A stretch of 34,998 bases of DNA from an uncultured Microbacterium sp. (GTDB taxonomy: Bacteria > Actinomycetota > Actinomycetes > Actinomycetales > Microbacteriaceae): contig NZ_CALTTX010000025.1 of NCBI RefSeq assembly GCF_943912325.1, positions 1-34,998 on the forward strand. Reading direction: 5' to 3'. Under the pieces are notes generated by a model. It had not been told where the DNA came from. It worked only from the letters and a program-made list of their open reading frames with translations, and did not search any database. The stretch's first letter is position 1. Every line of letters starts with the position of its first letter. Positions 15,816 through 24,533 of the stretch are shown one piece after another. Made by a program: the position numbers and the translations under genes.

Positions 15816-16335
15816 TGCCAAGAAAGACCCGGACGCTCCCGACAACAGCACGGACGACGCCGACCGCGAGCCGGTCTCGCTGGCCCTCGCGACCTACCTG
15901 CGGTTGCGCGGATTGAAGGCTCCCCGTCGGCGCAAGCGGCGCTTTGACCCGAGCGACGAGAACCAGCCGTTCACGCCCGGGCGCGACCCGCTAGGACTCG
16001 GCGACGCGGTCGATACCCTCACGCGCGAAGCGGGCTGGGGCGCCTCGCTCGCGCGCGAAGACGTGTTGTTGCAGTGGACCCAAGTGGCCGGTGAAGAGAC
16101 CGCCGCGCACGCACGACCGATGGGTCTCGAGCACGGCGTGCTGACCGTGCGGTGCGACTCGACGGCGTGGGCGAAACAACTTTCCTACTTGCGCGGCGAG
16201 CTCATCACGCGCATGCGCGAGGCGCACCCCGAGGCCGGCATCGAACAGGTGCGGTTCGTCGGGCCCGACGCTCCCTCGTGGAAATGGGGTCACAGAACCG
16301 TTCCAGGGCGCGGCCCTCGCGATACCTACGGTTGA
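15808..16335 (+). CDS. dciA: DciA-family protein (DUF721), helicase-loading factor
   Basis: A 175-aa DUF721/DciA protein; members replace DnaC-type loaders and bring the replicative helicase DnaB to the origin. A charged, disordered N-terminus (1-60, RRRKRRFD) precedes the DciA fold with LLQWTQVAGEETAAHARPM and LTVRCDSTAWAKQLSYLRGE. It overlaps recF by 8 bp and precedes gyrB, the standard actinobacterial order. Confidence 0.92.
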   Translation: MSDAKKDPDAPDNSTDDADREPVSLALATYLRLRGLKAPRRRKRRFDPSDENQPFTPGRDPLGLGDAVDTLTREAGWGASLAREDVLLQWTQVAGEETAAHARPMGLEHGVLTVRCDSTAWAKQLSYLRGELITRMREAHPEAGIEQVRFVGPDAPSWKWGHRTVPGRGPRDTYG

Positions 16336-16499
16336 GAAGGGGTTTCCGGTACCGCGGACCATTTTCGGGCCGCAGAGGCGATTCTGCGCGCGCAGTGTCG
16401 GGGGGAGCCGATAGAATGGAAGCGACCATTCACGACGTGCGCGGCGGTTGCATCTGACCGCTCGCGCGCAGCGCACGACTTGAGGAGCGGTACGACTCC

Positions 16500-18581
16500 A
16501 TGACTTCCGATTCATCGCCGAACGGCACCCCTTCCGAGGAACGACCGAGCGACGACGAGCGCCCCGACACGGCCGCCGATCGGAAGAAAGCGTCTCCCCC
16601 GCCCGCCGTGGCCTACGGCGCCGACGAGATCCAGGTCCTCGAGGGACTCGAGGCCGTCCGCAAGCGCCCCGGTATGTACATCGGCTCGACCGGCCCGCGC
16701 GGCCTGCACCACCTCGTCTACGAGATCGTCGACAACGCGGTCGATGAGGCGCTCGCCGGCTACAACGACGCGATCGACGTCACGATCCTCGCCGACGGCG
16801 GTGTGCGCGTGATCGATTTCGGTCGCGGAATCCCCGTCGACCCCCACTCGTCCGACCCGAGCAAATCGACCGTCGAGGTCGTGCTCACCGTTCTGCACGC
16901 CGGCGGCAAGTTCGGCGGCGGGGGTTACGCCGTCTCTGGTGGTCTGCACGGTGTCGGTTCGTCCGTCGTGAACGCCCTCTCGACGCGTCTCGAGGTCGAG
17001 ATCAAGCGCCAGGGCTATGTCTGGCGGCAGGTGTTCGCAAACGGTGGCGCACCCCAGGGCCCGCTCGAGCGCGGCGAGAAGACCGACGAGACCGGCACGA
17101 CAGTGACGTTCTGGCCCGATCCCGAGATCTTCGAGACGATCGATTTCGACTACGAGACCCTGCGCACCCGCTTTCAGCAGATGGCGTTCCTCAACAAGGG
17201 TCTCGCGATCTCGCTGCGCGACGAGCGCCCGAGCTCGGCCTACGAGCACGACGTCGACGGCCGTGCCGAAGTGACCCAGCCCGACGACCACTTCCTCTAC
17301 GAGCGTGGGCTCGTCGACTACGTCGAGTACCTCAACAAGGTGCGCAAGGCCGAGCCCGTCAACGAAGAGATCATCGACTTCGAGGCTGAAGACACCGTGC
17401 GCAAGATCTCGGTCGAGATCGCGATGCAGTGGACGACGGCCTATACCGAGAACGTCTTCACCTATGCCAACGTCATCAACACGCACGAGGGCGGCACGCA
17501 CGAAGAGGGCTTCCGCGCCGCGATGACGACGCTCGTCAACCGCTATGCGCGCGCCAACAACCTGTTGAAAGAGAAAGACGACAACCTCTCGGGCGAAGAT
17601 GTGCGCGAGGGTCTCACGGCCGTCATCTCGGTCAAGCTCGCCGAACCGCAGTTCGAGGGTCAGACCAAGACCAAGCTCGGCAACACCGAGGCCAAGGCAT
17701 TCGTGCAAAAGGTCGTCGGCGATCAGCTCGGCGACTGGTTCGACCGCAACCCCGCGCAGGCCAAGAACATCATCCGCAAGTCGATCGATGCGGCGACCGC
17801 GCGCCTCGCGGCGCGCAAGGCGCGCGAGTCGGCACGACGCAAGAGCGTTTTCGAATCGGCATCCATGCCCGAAAAACTCAAGGACTGCACGAGCAAAGAC
17901 CCCTCGATCTCTGAAATCTTCCTCGTTGAGGGAAACTCCGCCGGCGGTTCGGCGGTTCAGGGGCGCGACCCCTACACGCAGGCGATCTTGGCGCTGCGCG
18001 GCAAGGTGCTCAACGTCGAACGGGCGCGACTCGACCGCGCGCTCGGCAACAAAGAGATCATGGAGATGATCCAGGCCCTCGGCACGGGCATCGGCGAAGA
18101 GTTCGACATCCAAAAGGCGCGGTACCACAAGGTCGTGCTGATGGCCGATGCCGACGTCGATGGCCAGCACATCACGACGCTGCTGCTGACGTTGCTCTTC
18201 CGCTACATGCGCGGCCTCATCGAGGCCGGATTCGTCTACCTCGCCCAGCCGCCGCTGTACCGGATCAAGTGGTCGAACTCCGACCACGAGTACGTCTACA
18301 GCGACACCGAGCGCGACGCCGTGCTGCGTGACGGTCTCGCGAACGGCAAGCGCCTGCCGAAAGACATGTCGATCCAGCGCTATAAGGGTCTCGGTGAAAT
18401 GAACCCGAAAGAGCTGTGGGAGACGACGATGGATGCCACGACGCGCACGCTCCTGCAGGTGACGATCGAAGACGCCGCGGCCGCCGACGAGGTCTTCGCA
18501 ACTCTCATGGGTGAAGACGTCGAGTCCCGCCGCACGTTCATCCAGCGAAACGCGAAAGACGTGCGCTTCCTCGATATCTGA
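16500..18581 (+). CDS. gyrB: DNA gyrase subunit B
   Basis: A 693-aa ATPase subunit of gyrase, which introduces negative supercoils with GyrA. The GHKL ATPase part shows EAVRKRPGMYIGSTG, EIVDNAVDEAL and GGLHGVGSSVVNALS. The TOPRIM part has EGNSAGGSA and the metal-binding DADVDGQH, and the C-terminus is RRTFIQRNAKDVRFLDI. The first ~38 residues are a charged disordered extension. AGGAG lies at 16483-16487. In the 164-bp leader, TAGAAT (16412-16417) is a possible -10 and CTGCGCGCGCAG (16384-16395) is a perfect palindrome, perhaps linked to supercoiling control. Confidence 0.97.
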   Translation: MTSDSSPNGTPSEERPSDDERPDTAADRKKASPPPAVAYGADEIQVLEGLEAVRKRPGMYIGSTGPRGLHHLVYEIVDNAVDEALAGYNDAIDVTILADGGVRVIDFGRGIPVDPHSSDPSKSTVEVVLTVLHAGGKFGGGGYAVSGGLHGVGSSVVNALSTRLEVEIKRQGYVWRQVFANGGAPQGPLERGEKTDETGTTVTFWPDPEIFETIDFDYETLRTRFQQMAFLNKGLAISLRDERPSSAYEHDVDGRAEVTQPDDHFLYERGLVDYVEYLNKVRKAEPVNEEIIDFEAEDTVRKISVEIAMQWTTAYTENVFTYANVINTHEGGTHEEGFRAAMTTLVNRYARANNLLKEKDDNLSGEDVREGLTAVISVKLAEPQFEGQTKTKLGNTEAKAFVQKVVGDQLGDWFDRNPAQAKNIIRKSIDAATARLAARKARESARRKSVFESASMPEKLKDCTSKDPSISEIFLVEGNSAGGSAVQGRDPYTQAILALRGKVLNVERARLDRALGNKEIMEMIQALGTGIGEEFDIQKARYHKVVLMADADVDGQHITTLLLTLLFRYMRGLIEAGFVYLAQPPLYRIKWSNSDHEYVYSDTERDAVLRDGLANGKRLPKDMSIQRYKGLGEMNPKELWETTMDATTRTLLQVTIEDAAAADEVFATLMGEDVESRRTFIQRNAKDVRFLDI

Positions 18582-18705
18582 GCGCGGAGCGCGAGCACGC
18601 GCCGCCGAACCCGCGTGATGGCCCGCCCCTGAGGCATCCATCATCCCCTGCGAAACACCAGCGCGACACAACCGCGAGACCTAACCGCGAGAAGAAGAGA
18701 AGACG

Positions 18706-21366
18706 ATGGCAGACGACGAACGTCCCGAGCCCGTGTCCGACCACAACCACGGCCGCATCGACCAGGTCGATCTCAACTCCGAGATGCAGCGCAGCTATCT
18801 CGACTATGCGATGAGCGTCATCGTCGGGCGTGCGCTGCCCGATGTGCGCGACGGCATGAAGCCCGTGCACCGCCGCGTGATCTATGGCATGTACGACGGC
18901 GGTTTCCGCCCCGACAAGTCGTTCTCGAAGTGCGCGCGCGTCGTCGGCGAAGTGATGGGTCAGTACCACCCGCACGGTGACGCGCCGATCTACGACGCGC
19001 TCGTGCGCCTCGTGCAGCCATGGTCGCTGCGCTACCCGCTCGCGCTCGGTCAGGGCAACTTCGGTTCGGCGGGAAACCTCGAGGCCGCCGCCCCGCGCTA
19101 CACCGAGACCAAGATGGCGCCGCTCGCGCTCGAGATGGTGCGCGACATCGAAGAAGATACCGTCGACTTCCAAGACAACTACGACGGTCAGACGCAAGAG
19201 CCCACCGTTCTGACGGCGCGGTTCCCCAACCTGCTCGTCAACGGTTCGGTCGGTATCGCCGTCGGCATGGCGACGAACATTCCGCCCCACAACCTGCGTG
19301 AGGTCGCAGCGGGTGCGCTGTGGGCATTGGAGAATCCGGATGCCTCGACGGAAGAACTGCAGAACGCACTGATCGAACGCATCAAGGGCCCGGACTTCCC
19401 GACTGCGGCGCAGATCCTCGGCACACGCGGCATTCACGAGGCGTACCGCACGGGGCGCGGATCGATCACGATGCGCGCCGTCGTCAACGTCGAAGAGATC
19501 CAGGGCCGCACGTGCCTCGTCGTCACCGAGCTGCCGTATCAGGTCAACCCCGACAACGTTGCGGTCAAGATTCGCGATCTCGCGCGCGACGGCAAGATCT
19601 CGGGCATCGCCGACATCCGTGACGAGTCCTCTGACCGCACGGGTCAGCGTCTCGTCGTCGTGCTCAAGCGCGACGCCGTCGCGAAGGTCGTGCTCAACAA
19701 CCTCTACAAACACACGCAGCTGCAAGACAACTTCGGCGCGAACATGCTCGCGATCGTCGACAACGTGCCGCGCACGCTCTCGATCGACGGGTTCATCAGC
19801 CTGTGGATCGCGCACCAGGTCGAGGTCATCGTGCGCCGCACGCGCACGCGCCTGCGCAAGGCCGAAGAGCGCATGCATATCTTGCGCGGTCTGCTCAAGG
19901 CTCTCGACGCGCTCGACGAGGTCATCGCGCTCATCCGCCGCTCCCCCAGCGCCGACAACGCGCGCGAGGGCCTGAAGGCGCTGCTCGAGATCGACGACGA
20001 CCAGGCCACCGCGATCCTCGAGCTGCAGCTGCGGCGCCTCGCGGCCCTCGAGCGTCAGAAGATCCTCGACGAGGCGGCCGAGCTCGAAGCCAAGATCGCC
20101 GACTTCCAGGCGATCCTCGCCGACCCGGCCCGCCAGCGCTCGATCATCTCCGAAGAGCTCACGGCGATCGTCGACCGCTTTGGCGACGACCGTCGCACCG
20201 AGATCCTCTACGGATTCGACGGCGACGTCTCGATGGAAGACCTCATTCCCGAAGAAGAGGTTGTCATCACGGTGACACGCGCGGGCTACGTCAAGCGCAC
20301 GCGCAGCGACAACTACCGCAGCCAGCACCGGGGCGGCAAGGGCGTCAAGGGTGCGCAGCTGCGCGCCGACGACATCGTCGATCACTTCTTCGTCACGACG
20401 ACGCACCACTGGCTGCTGTTCTTCACGACGAAGGGGCGCGTTTACCGCGCGAAAGCCTACGAATTGCCCGAGGGCGGGCGGGATGCCAAGGGTCAGCACG
20501 TCGCGAACGTGCTGCCGTTCCAACCCGACGAAGAGATCGCGCAGATCCTCGACATCCGCGACTACGAGGCGGCGACCTACCTCGTGCTCGCGACGCGCGA
20601 GGGTCTCGTGAAGAAGACCCGCCTGACCGAGTACGACACGAACCGCCAGGCCGGCATCATCGCGATCAACCTGCGCGAGGGCGACGAACTCGTCTCGGCG
20701 TTGCTCGTCGAAGACACCTCCGACATCCTGCTGATCTCGCGCCACGGCATGTCGTTGCGGTTCACGGCCGACGACTCGTCGCTGCGCCCCATGGGCCGCT
20801 CGACGGCGGGCGTGAAGGGCATGTCGTTCCGCGGGGATGACCGCTTGCTCTCGGCATCCGTCGCCCTCTCGGGTGAATACGTCTTCGTCGTGACCGAAGG
20901 CGGCTATGCCAAGCGCACCGCGATCGAGGAGTACCGCAACCAGCAGCGCGGCGGGCTCGGGATCAAGGTGGCGAAGCTCTCGGACGAGCGAGGCGACCTC
21001 GCGGGTGGCCTCATCGTCGGCGACAACGACGAAGTGCTCGTCGTGCTCGCGAGCGGCAAGATCGTGCGCTCGGGCGTTGCCGAGGTGCCCGCGAAGGGCC
21101 GCAACACGATGGGCGTCGTGTTCGCGCGGCTCGGCGATGCCGACCGGATCCTCGCCGTCGCACGCAACGTCGAGCGCGTACTCGATCGCGATGACGCTCC
21201 CGCGGTCGAGGGAGCCGTCGAGGGAGCTGATGTGACCGCAGACGGCGCGGCCAGCGATTCCGCAGGTGTCGGAGGTAAGGTGAGCGATGGTCTGGGATCG
21301 GATGCCGAGACTGACACCACGACCGACATCGACACCGAGGCCACACAGGCGCCCCGAGAGGACTGA
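18706..21366 (+). CDS. gyrA: DNA gyrase subunit A
   Basis: An 886-aa breakage-reunion subunit of gyrase. The catalytic tyrosine is Y132 in APRYTETKM. The quinolone region reads HPHGDAPIYDALV at 88-100 with Pro94, discussed in the findings. The C-terminal DNA-wrapping domain has the GyrA box QHRGGKGVKG and repeated beta-pinwheel blades such as NQQRGGLGIKV. After about residue 825 there is a long acidic Asp/Thr/Glu/Ala tail, common in Actinobacteria. It begins 124 bp after gyrB; the GAGAAGAAGAGAAGACG stretch before the ATG is the ribosome site region. Confidence 0.97.
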   Translation: MADDERPEPVSDHNHGRIDQVDLNSEMQRSYLDYAMSVIVGRALPDVRDGMKPVHRRVIYGMYDGGFRPDKSFSKCARVVGEVMGQYHPHGDAPIYDALVRLVQPWSLRYPLALGQGNFGSAGNLEAAAPRYTETKMAPLALEMVRDIEEDTVDFQDNYDGQTQEPTVLTARFPNLLVNGSVGIAVGMATNIPPHNLREVAAGALWALENPDASTEELQNALIERIKGPDFPTAAQILGTRGIHEAYRTGRGSITMRAVVNVEEIQGRTCLVVTELPYQVNPDNVAVKIRDLARDGKISGIADIRDESSDRTGQRLVVVLKRDAVAKVVLNNLYKHTQLQDNFGANMLAIVDNVPRTLSIDGFISLWIAHQVEVIVRRTRTRLRKAEERMHILRGLLKALDALDEVIALIRRSPSADNAREGLKALLEIDDDQATAILELQLRRLAALERQKILDEAAELEAKIADFQAILADPARQRSIISEELTAIVDRFGDDRRTEILYGFDGDVSMEDLIPEEEVVITVTRAGYVKRTRSDNYRSQHRGGKGVKGAQLRADDIVDHFFVTTTHHWLLFFTTKGRVYRAKAYELPEGGRDAKGQHVANVLPFQPDEEIAQILDIRDYEAATYLVLATREGLVKKTRLTEYDTNRQAGIIAINLREGDELVSALLVEDTSDILLISRHGMSLRFTADDSSLRPMGRSTAGVKGMSFRGDDRLLSASVALSGEYVFVVTEGGYAKRTAIEEYRNQQRGGLGIKVAKLSDERGDLAGGLIVGDNDEVLVVLASGKIVRSGVAEVPAKGRNTMGVVFARLGDADRILAVARNVERVLDRDDAPAVEGAVEGADVTADGAASDSAGVGGKVSDGLGSDAETDTTTDIDTEATQAPRED

Positions 21367-21369
21367 TCC

Positions 21370-21774
21370 ATGAGCACCGTCGCCGACAAGCTGGCCCGGA
21401 AGTCATCGTCGGGCTCGAGTGGCAAGCAGGTTCGCTTGCGCCTGGTCTACATCGACTTCTGGTCGGCGCTGAAGCTGTCGTTCCTCGCGGCGATCGCGAT
21501 CGCGGTCATCACGCTCGTGTCGTTCTTCCTGATCTACACGGTCGTGCAGGTCACGGGCCTGATCAAGCAGTTCGACAGCTTCTTCGGCGACATCTCGGGT
21601 GGCGGGCTCGCGCTCAGCGACATCATCAACCTGCCCTCGGTCATGGCGTTCGCGGCGGTCGTCGCGATCCTCAACCTGATCGTCGTGACGGTCATCGGCG
21701 CCGTCATCGCCGGGATCTACAACCTCGCGGTCAAGGTCTCGGGCGGACTGCTCGTCGGATTCACCTCGAACTGA
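21370..21774 (+). CDS. DUF3566 membrane protein
   Basis: A 134-aa protein with two membrane helices, about 36-62 and 92-118, typical of the DUF3566 family that follows gyrA in many Actinobacteria. The first 28 residues are polar and Ser/Lys-rich, and VRLRLVYIDFWSALKLSFL begins the domain. Function is unknown. It starts 3 bp after the gyrA stop with GAGAGGA as ribosome site, so it belongs to the gyrBA operon. A GGTTTC-GCA-GAAACC hairpin (21792-21806) follows without a T run. Confidence 0.9.
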   Translation: MSTVADKLARKSSSGSSGKQVRLRLVYIDFWSALKLSFLAAIAIAVITLVSFFLIYTVVQVTGLIKQFDSFFGDISGGGLALSDIINLPSVMAFAAVVAILNLIVVTVIGAVIAGIYNLAVKVSGGLLVGFTSN

Positions 21775-21855
21775 CACTCGCCCGGCGCCCCGGTTTCGCA
21801 GAAACCCATGGCGTCGGGTAAAGTCTTGGAGGTTGACGCGACGAAGTCGCGCAGC

Positions 21856-21932
21856 GGGGCTATAGCTCAGGCGGTTAGAGCGCTTCACTGATAATGAAGA
21901 GGTCCCAGGTTCAAGTCCTGGTAGCCCCACCA
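21856..21932 (+). tRNA. tRNA-Ile (GAT)
   Basis: Full cloverleaf. The acceptor GGGGCTA pairs with TAGCCCC, and the anticodon arm CTTCA-CTGATAA-TGAAG has anticodon GAT at 21890-21892. The T arm contains GGTTCAAGTCC. CCA is encoded at 21930-21932. A possible -10 TAAAGT lies at 21819-21824, with only a weak -35. Confidence 0.97.
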
Positions 21933-21954
21933 GATCCCGCGGGATCACCCCCTC

Positions 21955-22027
21955 GGGGCCTTAGCTCAGTTGGTAGAGCGCCTGCTTTGCAAGCAGGATG
22001 TCAGGAGTTCGAATCTCCTAGGCTCCA
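21955..22027 (+). tRNA. tRNA-Ala (TGC), integration target
   Basis: Full cloverleaf. The acceptor GGGGCCT pairs with AGGCTCC (one G-T), and the anticodon arm CCTGC-TTTGCAA-GCAGG has anticodon TGC at 21988-21990. The T arm contains GAGTTCGAATCTC. CCA is not encoded. Its 3' end is the attL core of the island, so the tRNA remains intact. It is probably co-transcribed with tRNA-Ile 22 bp upstream. Confidence 0.97.
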
Positions 22028-22028
22028 C
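22009..22028 (+). other. attL of the tRNA-Ala island
   Basis: TCGAATCTCCTAGGCTCCAC, covering the T-arm loop to the discriminator plus one base of tRNA-Ala. It is repeated exactly at 25682-25701. Confidence 0.88.
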
Positions 22029-22055
22029 GACGCAGTTTTCAACTGCGAACAACAG

Positions 22056-22085
22056 CCCCGGAATCCTCGTGAAACCGGGGTTTTT
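22056..22085 (+). terminator. Rho-independent terminator after the tRNA genes
   Basis: Stem CCCCGG/CCGGGG (22056-22061 with 22075-22080) followed by TTTTT. A second hairpin CGCAGTT-TTC-AACTGCG lies just before it (22031-22047). Both lie inside the island, so the element supplied the terminator now serving the tRNA genes. Confidence 0.8.
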
Positions 22086-22127
22086 CGTCGTTTCGCGGCT
22101 TGTTGGACCGATGTCGCGGGTGTGCCC

Positions 22128-22169
22128 ATAGGTGTGTCTATAGGTGTGACACGGTGCGTCGCCTAGTCT
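22128..22169 (+). promoter_or_regulatory. Integrase promoter region with direct repeats
   Basis: ATAGGTGTG occurs at 22128-22136 and again at 22140-22148, a 12-bp period that could be an operator or integrase arm site. TAGTCT at 22164-22169 ends 6 bases before the ATG with no ribosome site, suggesting a leaderless integrase mRNA. Confidence 0.5.
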
Positions 22170-22175
22170 GAACCC

Positions 22176-23936
22176 ATGGCCGCTCCGAAGAAGCCTTACG
22201 ACGCGTTCGCAGACCGCGGCGACGGTGGGCTGAGCACGACGGAGGTCAGAGGCAAGACCGTCTACCGAGCGAAGAAGTACGTCGGACTCGTCGAGAGCCT
22301 CACCGACGACGGCGCCTGGGTGAAGCGGCCCAAGTACATCAGCGGGCAAGGAGCAACGAAGCAGGCGGCGAAGGCCGCTCTGGCCCGGAACTTAGCGGCG
22401 CACTATCGACTGGCGGAGGAAGAGCGTCTGCTGCCACGCGCTCAACGCACCCTGAGCCTCTCCTCCTATTACTACGACACCTGGCTCGTCGCGGCCACGG
22501 CGTCCGACCGATACAAGACCGGGGACGGCCTCGACGTGACTCGCCGTCGGATGGAGATGCACGCGTTGCCCGCGCTTGGCAGTAGGCCACTTCGCGACAT
22601 CGCGCCGACTGACGTGAAGGCGCTCGTCGAGGTCACGCTCCCAACGAAGGGTCTCGGCGCGCACGCGGTGACGGGTGTACGCAAGACGCTTCATGCAGTG
22701 CTCGCGGACGCGCTCGAAGAGGGCCACATCACCCATCACCCGATGGAGCGCATCAGGTGGCGCACCCGCGCGCCCCGTCGCGAAGTGGACGCACCGCCGA
22801 CCATCATCGAGGCGATACGGGCCGAGACAGCGGGGACGCAGGAGGAGGCCCGATGGATGCTAGGGCTACTGCTCGCAACGCGCCCCGGCGAGACGCTCGG
22901 CCTGAAGTGGAGCGCTATAGAGGGTGTCCTCGACGACCGGCCACCCCTGCTCACAGTGCGGCGGCAGTTGAAGTGGGACGCGGCAACCCATGCCCCGACG
23001 TGCAAGCGCAACCCGAACGGTAAGGGCTGGGCCTGCGGCAAGTCGAGCGCGAAGTGCGACCGTTGGCCCGAGGGAATCGGCGGTGGGCAGGGTCGGCTGT
23101 ACCTCGAAGAGACGACGAAGAACAGCCGCATCCGGTACATCCCGCTCACCGAGCCGCTCATCACGCTGCTCCGAGAACAGCACGAGCGTCAAGAAGACTG
23201 GCGCCGCGCCGAGGCGAGAGCGTGGGACGCGTGGGAACATGAGCGCCCCGACCTCGCGGGACTCGTGTTCACGATGGAGAACGGACGGCCGCGGCGGCAG
23301 CAGACGGACAGCGCTGCTCTCGCCACCATCCTGGGGCGCCTTCGCTCGAAGGGTATCGCCGCGAAGTTCCCGCCGCACGGCACGCGACACATCGCTCTGA
23401 CGCAGATGGCGCGCGCGGGTGTACCGCTCGCTCTCGTCCAGCAGATTGCCGGTCACCTCGACGCTGCGACAACGGAGATGTACCTGCACCTCCAGGCGGA
23501 GGATGCGCGCGATGCGCTCGACCGCATCGGGGCTACTGCCGCTCAGACCTACCGTGACCTCCAGGCCGAGCGCATCACGGCCGCGCGCCAAGAGAAGGTG
23601 AAGGAGGCTGAGGCGGAACGAGCTGCCGAAGAGGAGAGGTACGCCACATGGCTCGCGGAGCGAACCGCGGGCGGCGGCGCCGTCCACTTCGACCCGCGAA
23701 CCGACCCGCTGCCTCCCCTCGCACGCTGGACGCCGGAGTGGATGCCCGACGACGTTCGCAGTGCACTCGACCAACCTGGGGTGAAGCCGGAGTCCATAGC
23801 CCTTTTCACCGACGGCATGCTCACACTCGATGAGGTGGCGCGGGTCGCGCCGCTAGGTGTGACGGACGCTGGTGCTGCGCGTCAGGCGCTCGACGACGAC
23901 ATACCGGACGAGTACATCCGCGTGACGCTCGGCTGA
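22176..23936 (+). CDS. Tyrosine recombinase (integrase) of the island
   Basis: A 586-aa phage-type integrase catalysing recombination between attP and the tRNA-Ala attB. An N-terminal arm-binding-like part lies at about 20-80 and a core-binding SAM-like domain at about 90-190. The catalytic domain has R236 (ATRPGETLGL), K315, H401-x-x-R404 (HGTRH), H427 (GHLD) and nucleophile Y436 (TEMYLHL), so all catalytic residues are present. Unusual points are an insertion at 262-308 with three Cys (276, 287, 294) and a ~145-residue C-terminal extension with a Glu/Ala/Arg-rich coiled-coil-like stretch (460-495). It lies next to attL and is probably active. Confidence 0.93.
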   Translation: MAAPKKPYDAFADRGDGGLSTTEVRGKTVYRAKKYVGLVESLTDDGAWVKRPKYISGQGATKQAAKAALARNLAAHYRLAEEERLLPRAQRTLSLSSYYYDTWLVAATASDRYKTGDGLDVTRRRMEMHALPALGSRPLRDIAPTDVKALVEVTLPTKGLGAHAVTGVRKTLHAVLADALEEGHITHHPMERIRWRTRAPRREVDAPPTIIEAIRAETAGTQEEARWMLGLLLATRPGETLGLKWSAIEGVLDDRPPLLTVRRQLKWDAATHAPTCKRNPNGKGWACGKSSAKCDRWPEGIGGGQGRLYLEETTKNSRIRYIPLTEPLITLLREQHERQEDWRRAEARAWDAWEHERPDLAGLVFTMENGRPRRQQTDSAALATILGRLRSKGIAAKFPPHGTRHIALTQMARAGVPLALVQQIAGHLDAATTEMYLHLQAEDARDALDRIGATAAQTYRDLQAERITAARQEKVKEAEAERAAEEERYATWLAERTAGGGAVHFDPRTDPLPPLARWTPEWMPDDVRSALDQPGVKPESIALFTDGMLTLDEVARVAPLGVTDAGAARQALDDDIPDEYIRVTLG

Positions 23937-24061
23937 GTGAGGAACGGAGCGCCGCACTGACCGCAGACCCACGCCTGAATGATGGCGTCCGGTTCCCCGC
24001 TGCCGAGGCAGACCGGGCGTCGAGGGTGGGCCGCGTCTAACCCGTCGTCGCGCTTGCGCAT
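23882..24061 (-). CDS. Possible 59-aa zinc-ribbon-like protein
   Basis: A short minus-strand frame from ATG 24061, 43 bp after the TIR-like gene in the same direction, overlapping the integrase 3' end by 55 bp. It contains AWVCGQCGAPF, a CxxC knuckle (C33, C36), with only one Cys (C18) where a first pair would be expected. The composition around the knuckle looks protein-like, but the C-terminus is Ser-rich antisense sequence and there is no ribosome site. It may be a degraded zinc-ribbon gene or chance. The rest of 23937-24104 shows nothing else. Confidence 0.25.
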   Translation of the reverse strand: MRKRDDGLDAAHPRRPVCLGSGEPDAIIQAWVCGQCGAPFLTQPSVTRMYSSGMSSSSA

Positions 24062-24104
24062 AGCCGGGAGCGTACGCCCTTCGGTACAGGCGCGTTCGCC
24101 TTGT

Positions 24105-24533
24105 TCACACCCGGAATGTTCCCGCCGCGGTGTCCATCAGGTCGTAGTCGCCGCGGCGCACTGTGGCCCCAGCGGTCTCCAGCCGGTTCTTCAAGTCCTT
24201 GCGGCTGTCCCACACGCCGTCGAGTTTCACCCAGTTGAAGTCCGCCACGTCGGAGATATCGCGGGTCGCCGCGCTCTTCACGAAGATGGTGCGCTTCCGC
24301 TCCATGGCGAAGGCCATGCCCGCTTCGAGTAGTACATTCTGGCGCGCCTGTCCCTGCGGGTTGCGGTCAGCGTCGCCCTCCTCAGAGAAGTCGTCCTTCA
24401 CACGCGCCAGGTCATCCGGCGAGAAGATGACGATGATGGCGGCTGCGCCCGTCATGCCCGCGCGCACGACGTCGTAGGTGTGCGGCTGCGACTCGCCCGT
24501 CAGACGTACCGCTTCAGACCAGTGTGCACGGGT
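24105..24533 (-). pseudogene. TIR-like (predicted nucleotide/NAD-binding) protein, N-terminus missing
   Basis: The minus-strand frame resembles the TIR-like family (Pfam PF10137 type) found in anti-phage and effector proteins that consume NAD. In order it shows HWSEAV, a TG-x-S segment, YDVVRAGMTGAAAIIVIFSPDD, then QARQNVLLEAGMAFAMERKR with the likely catalytic Glu in LLEAGM, and the closing ISDVADFNWVKLD and LKNRLETAGATV. The first start codon is GTG 24467, but family-like sequence continues upstream to about 24524 without a start. The opening strand with its HGRD-like motif is absent. A stop closes the frame near 24605. So about the first 35 or more residues are lost. The C-terminus is complete. 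Confidence 0.65.

Noticed and set aside
16512..20745. Very long minus-strand open frames across gyrB and gyrA
   Set aside because: They mirror the gyrase genes, which have complete family motifs. The antisense products are Asp/Arg/Val-rich with no recognisable domain.
21792..21806. GGTTTC-GCA-GAAACC hairpin as terminator after DUF3566
   Set aside because: The stem is short and no T run follows. It may affect the tRNA promoter, but a terminator call is not supported.
22866..23774. 302-codon minus-strand frame under the integrase
   Set aside because: Antisense to a gene with all catalytic residues; no domain or start signal.
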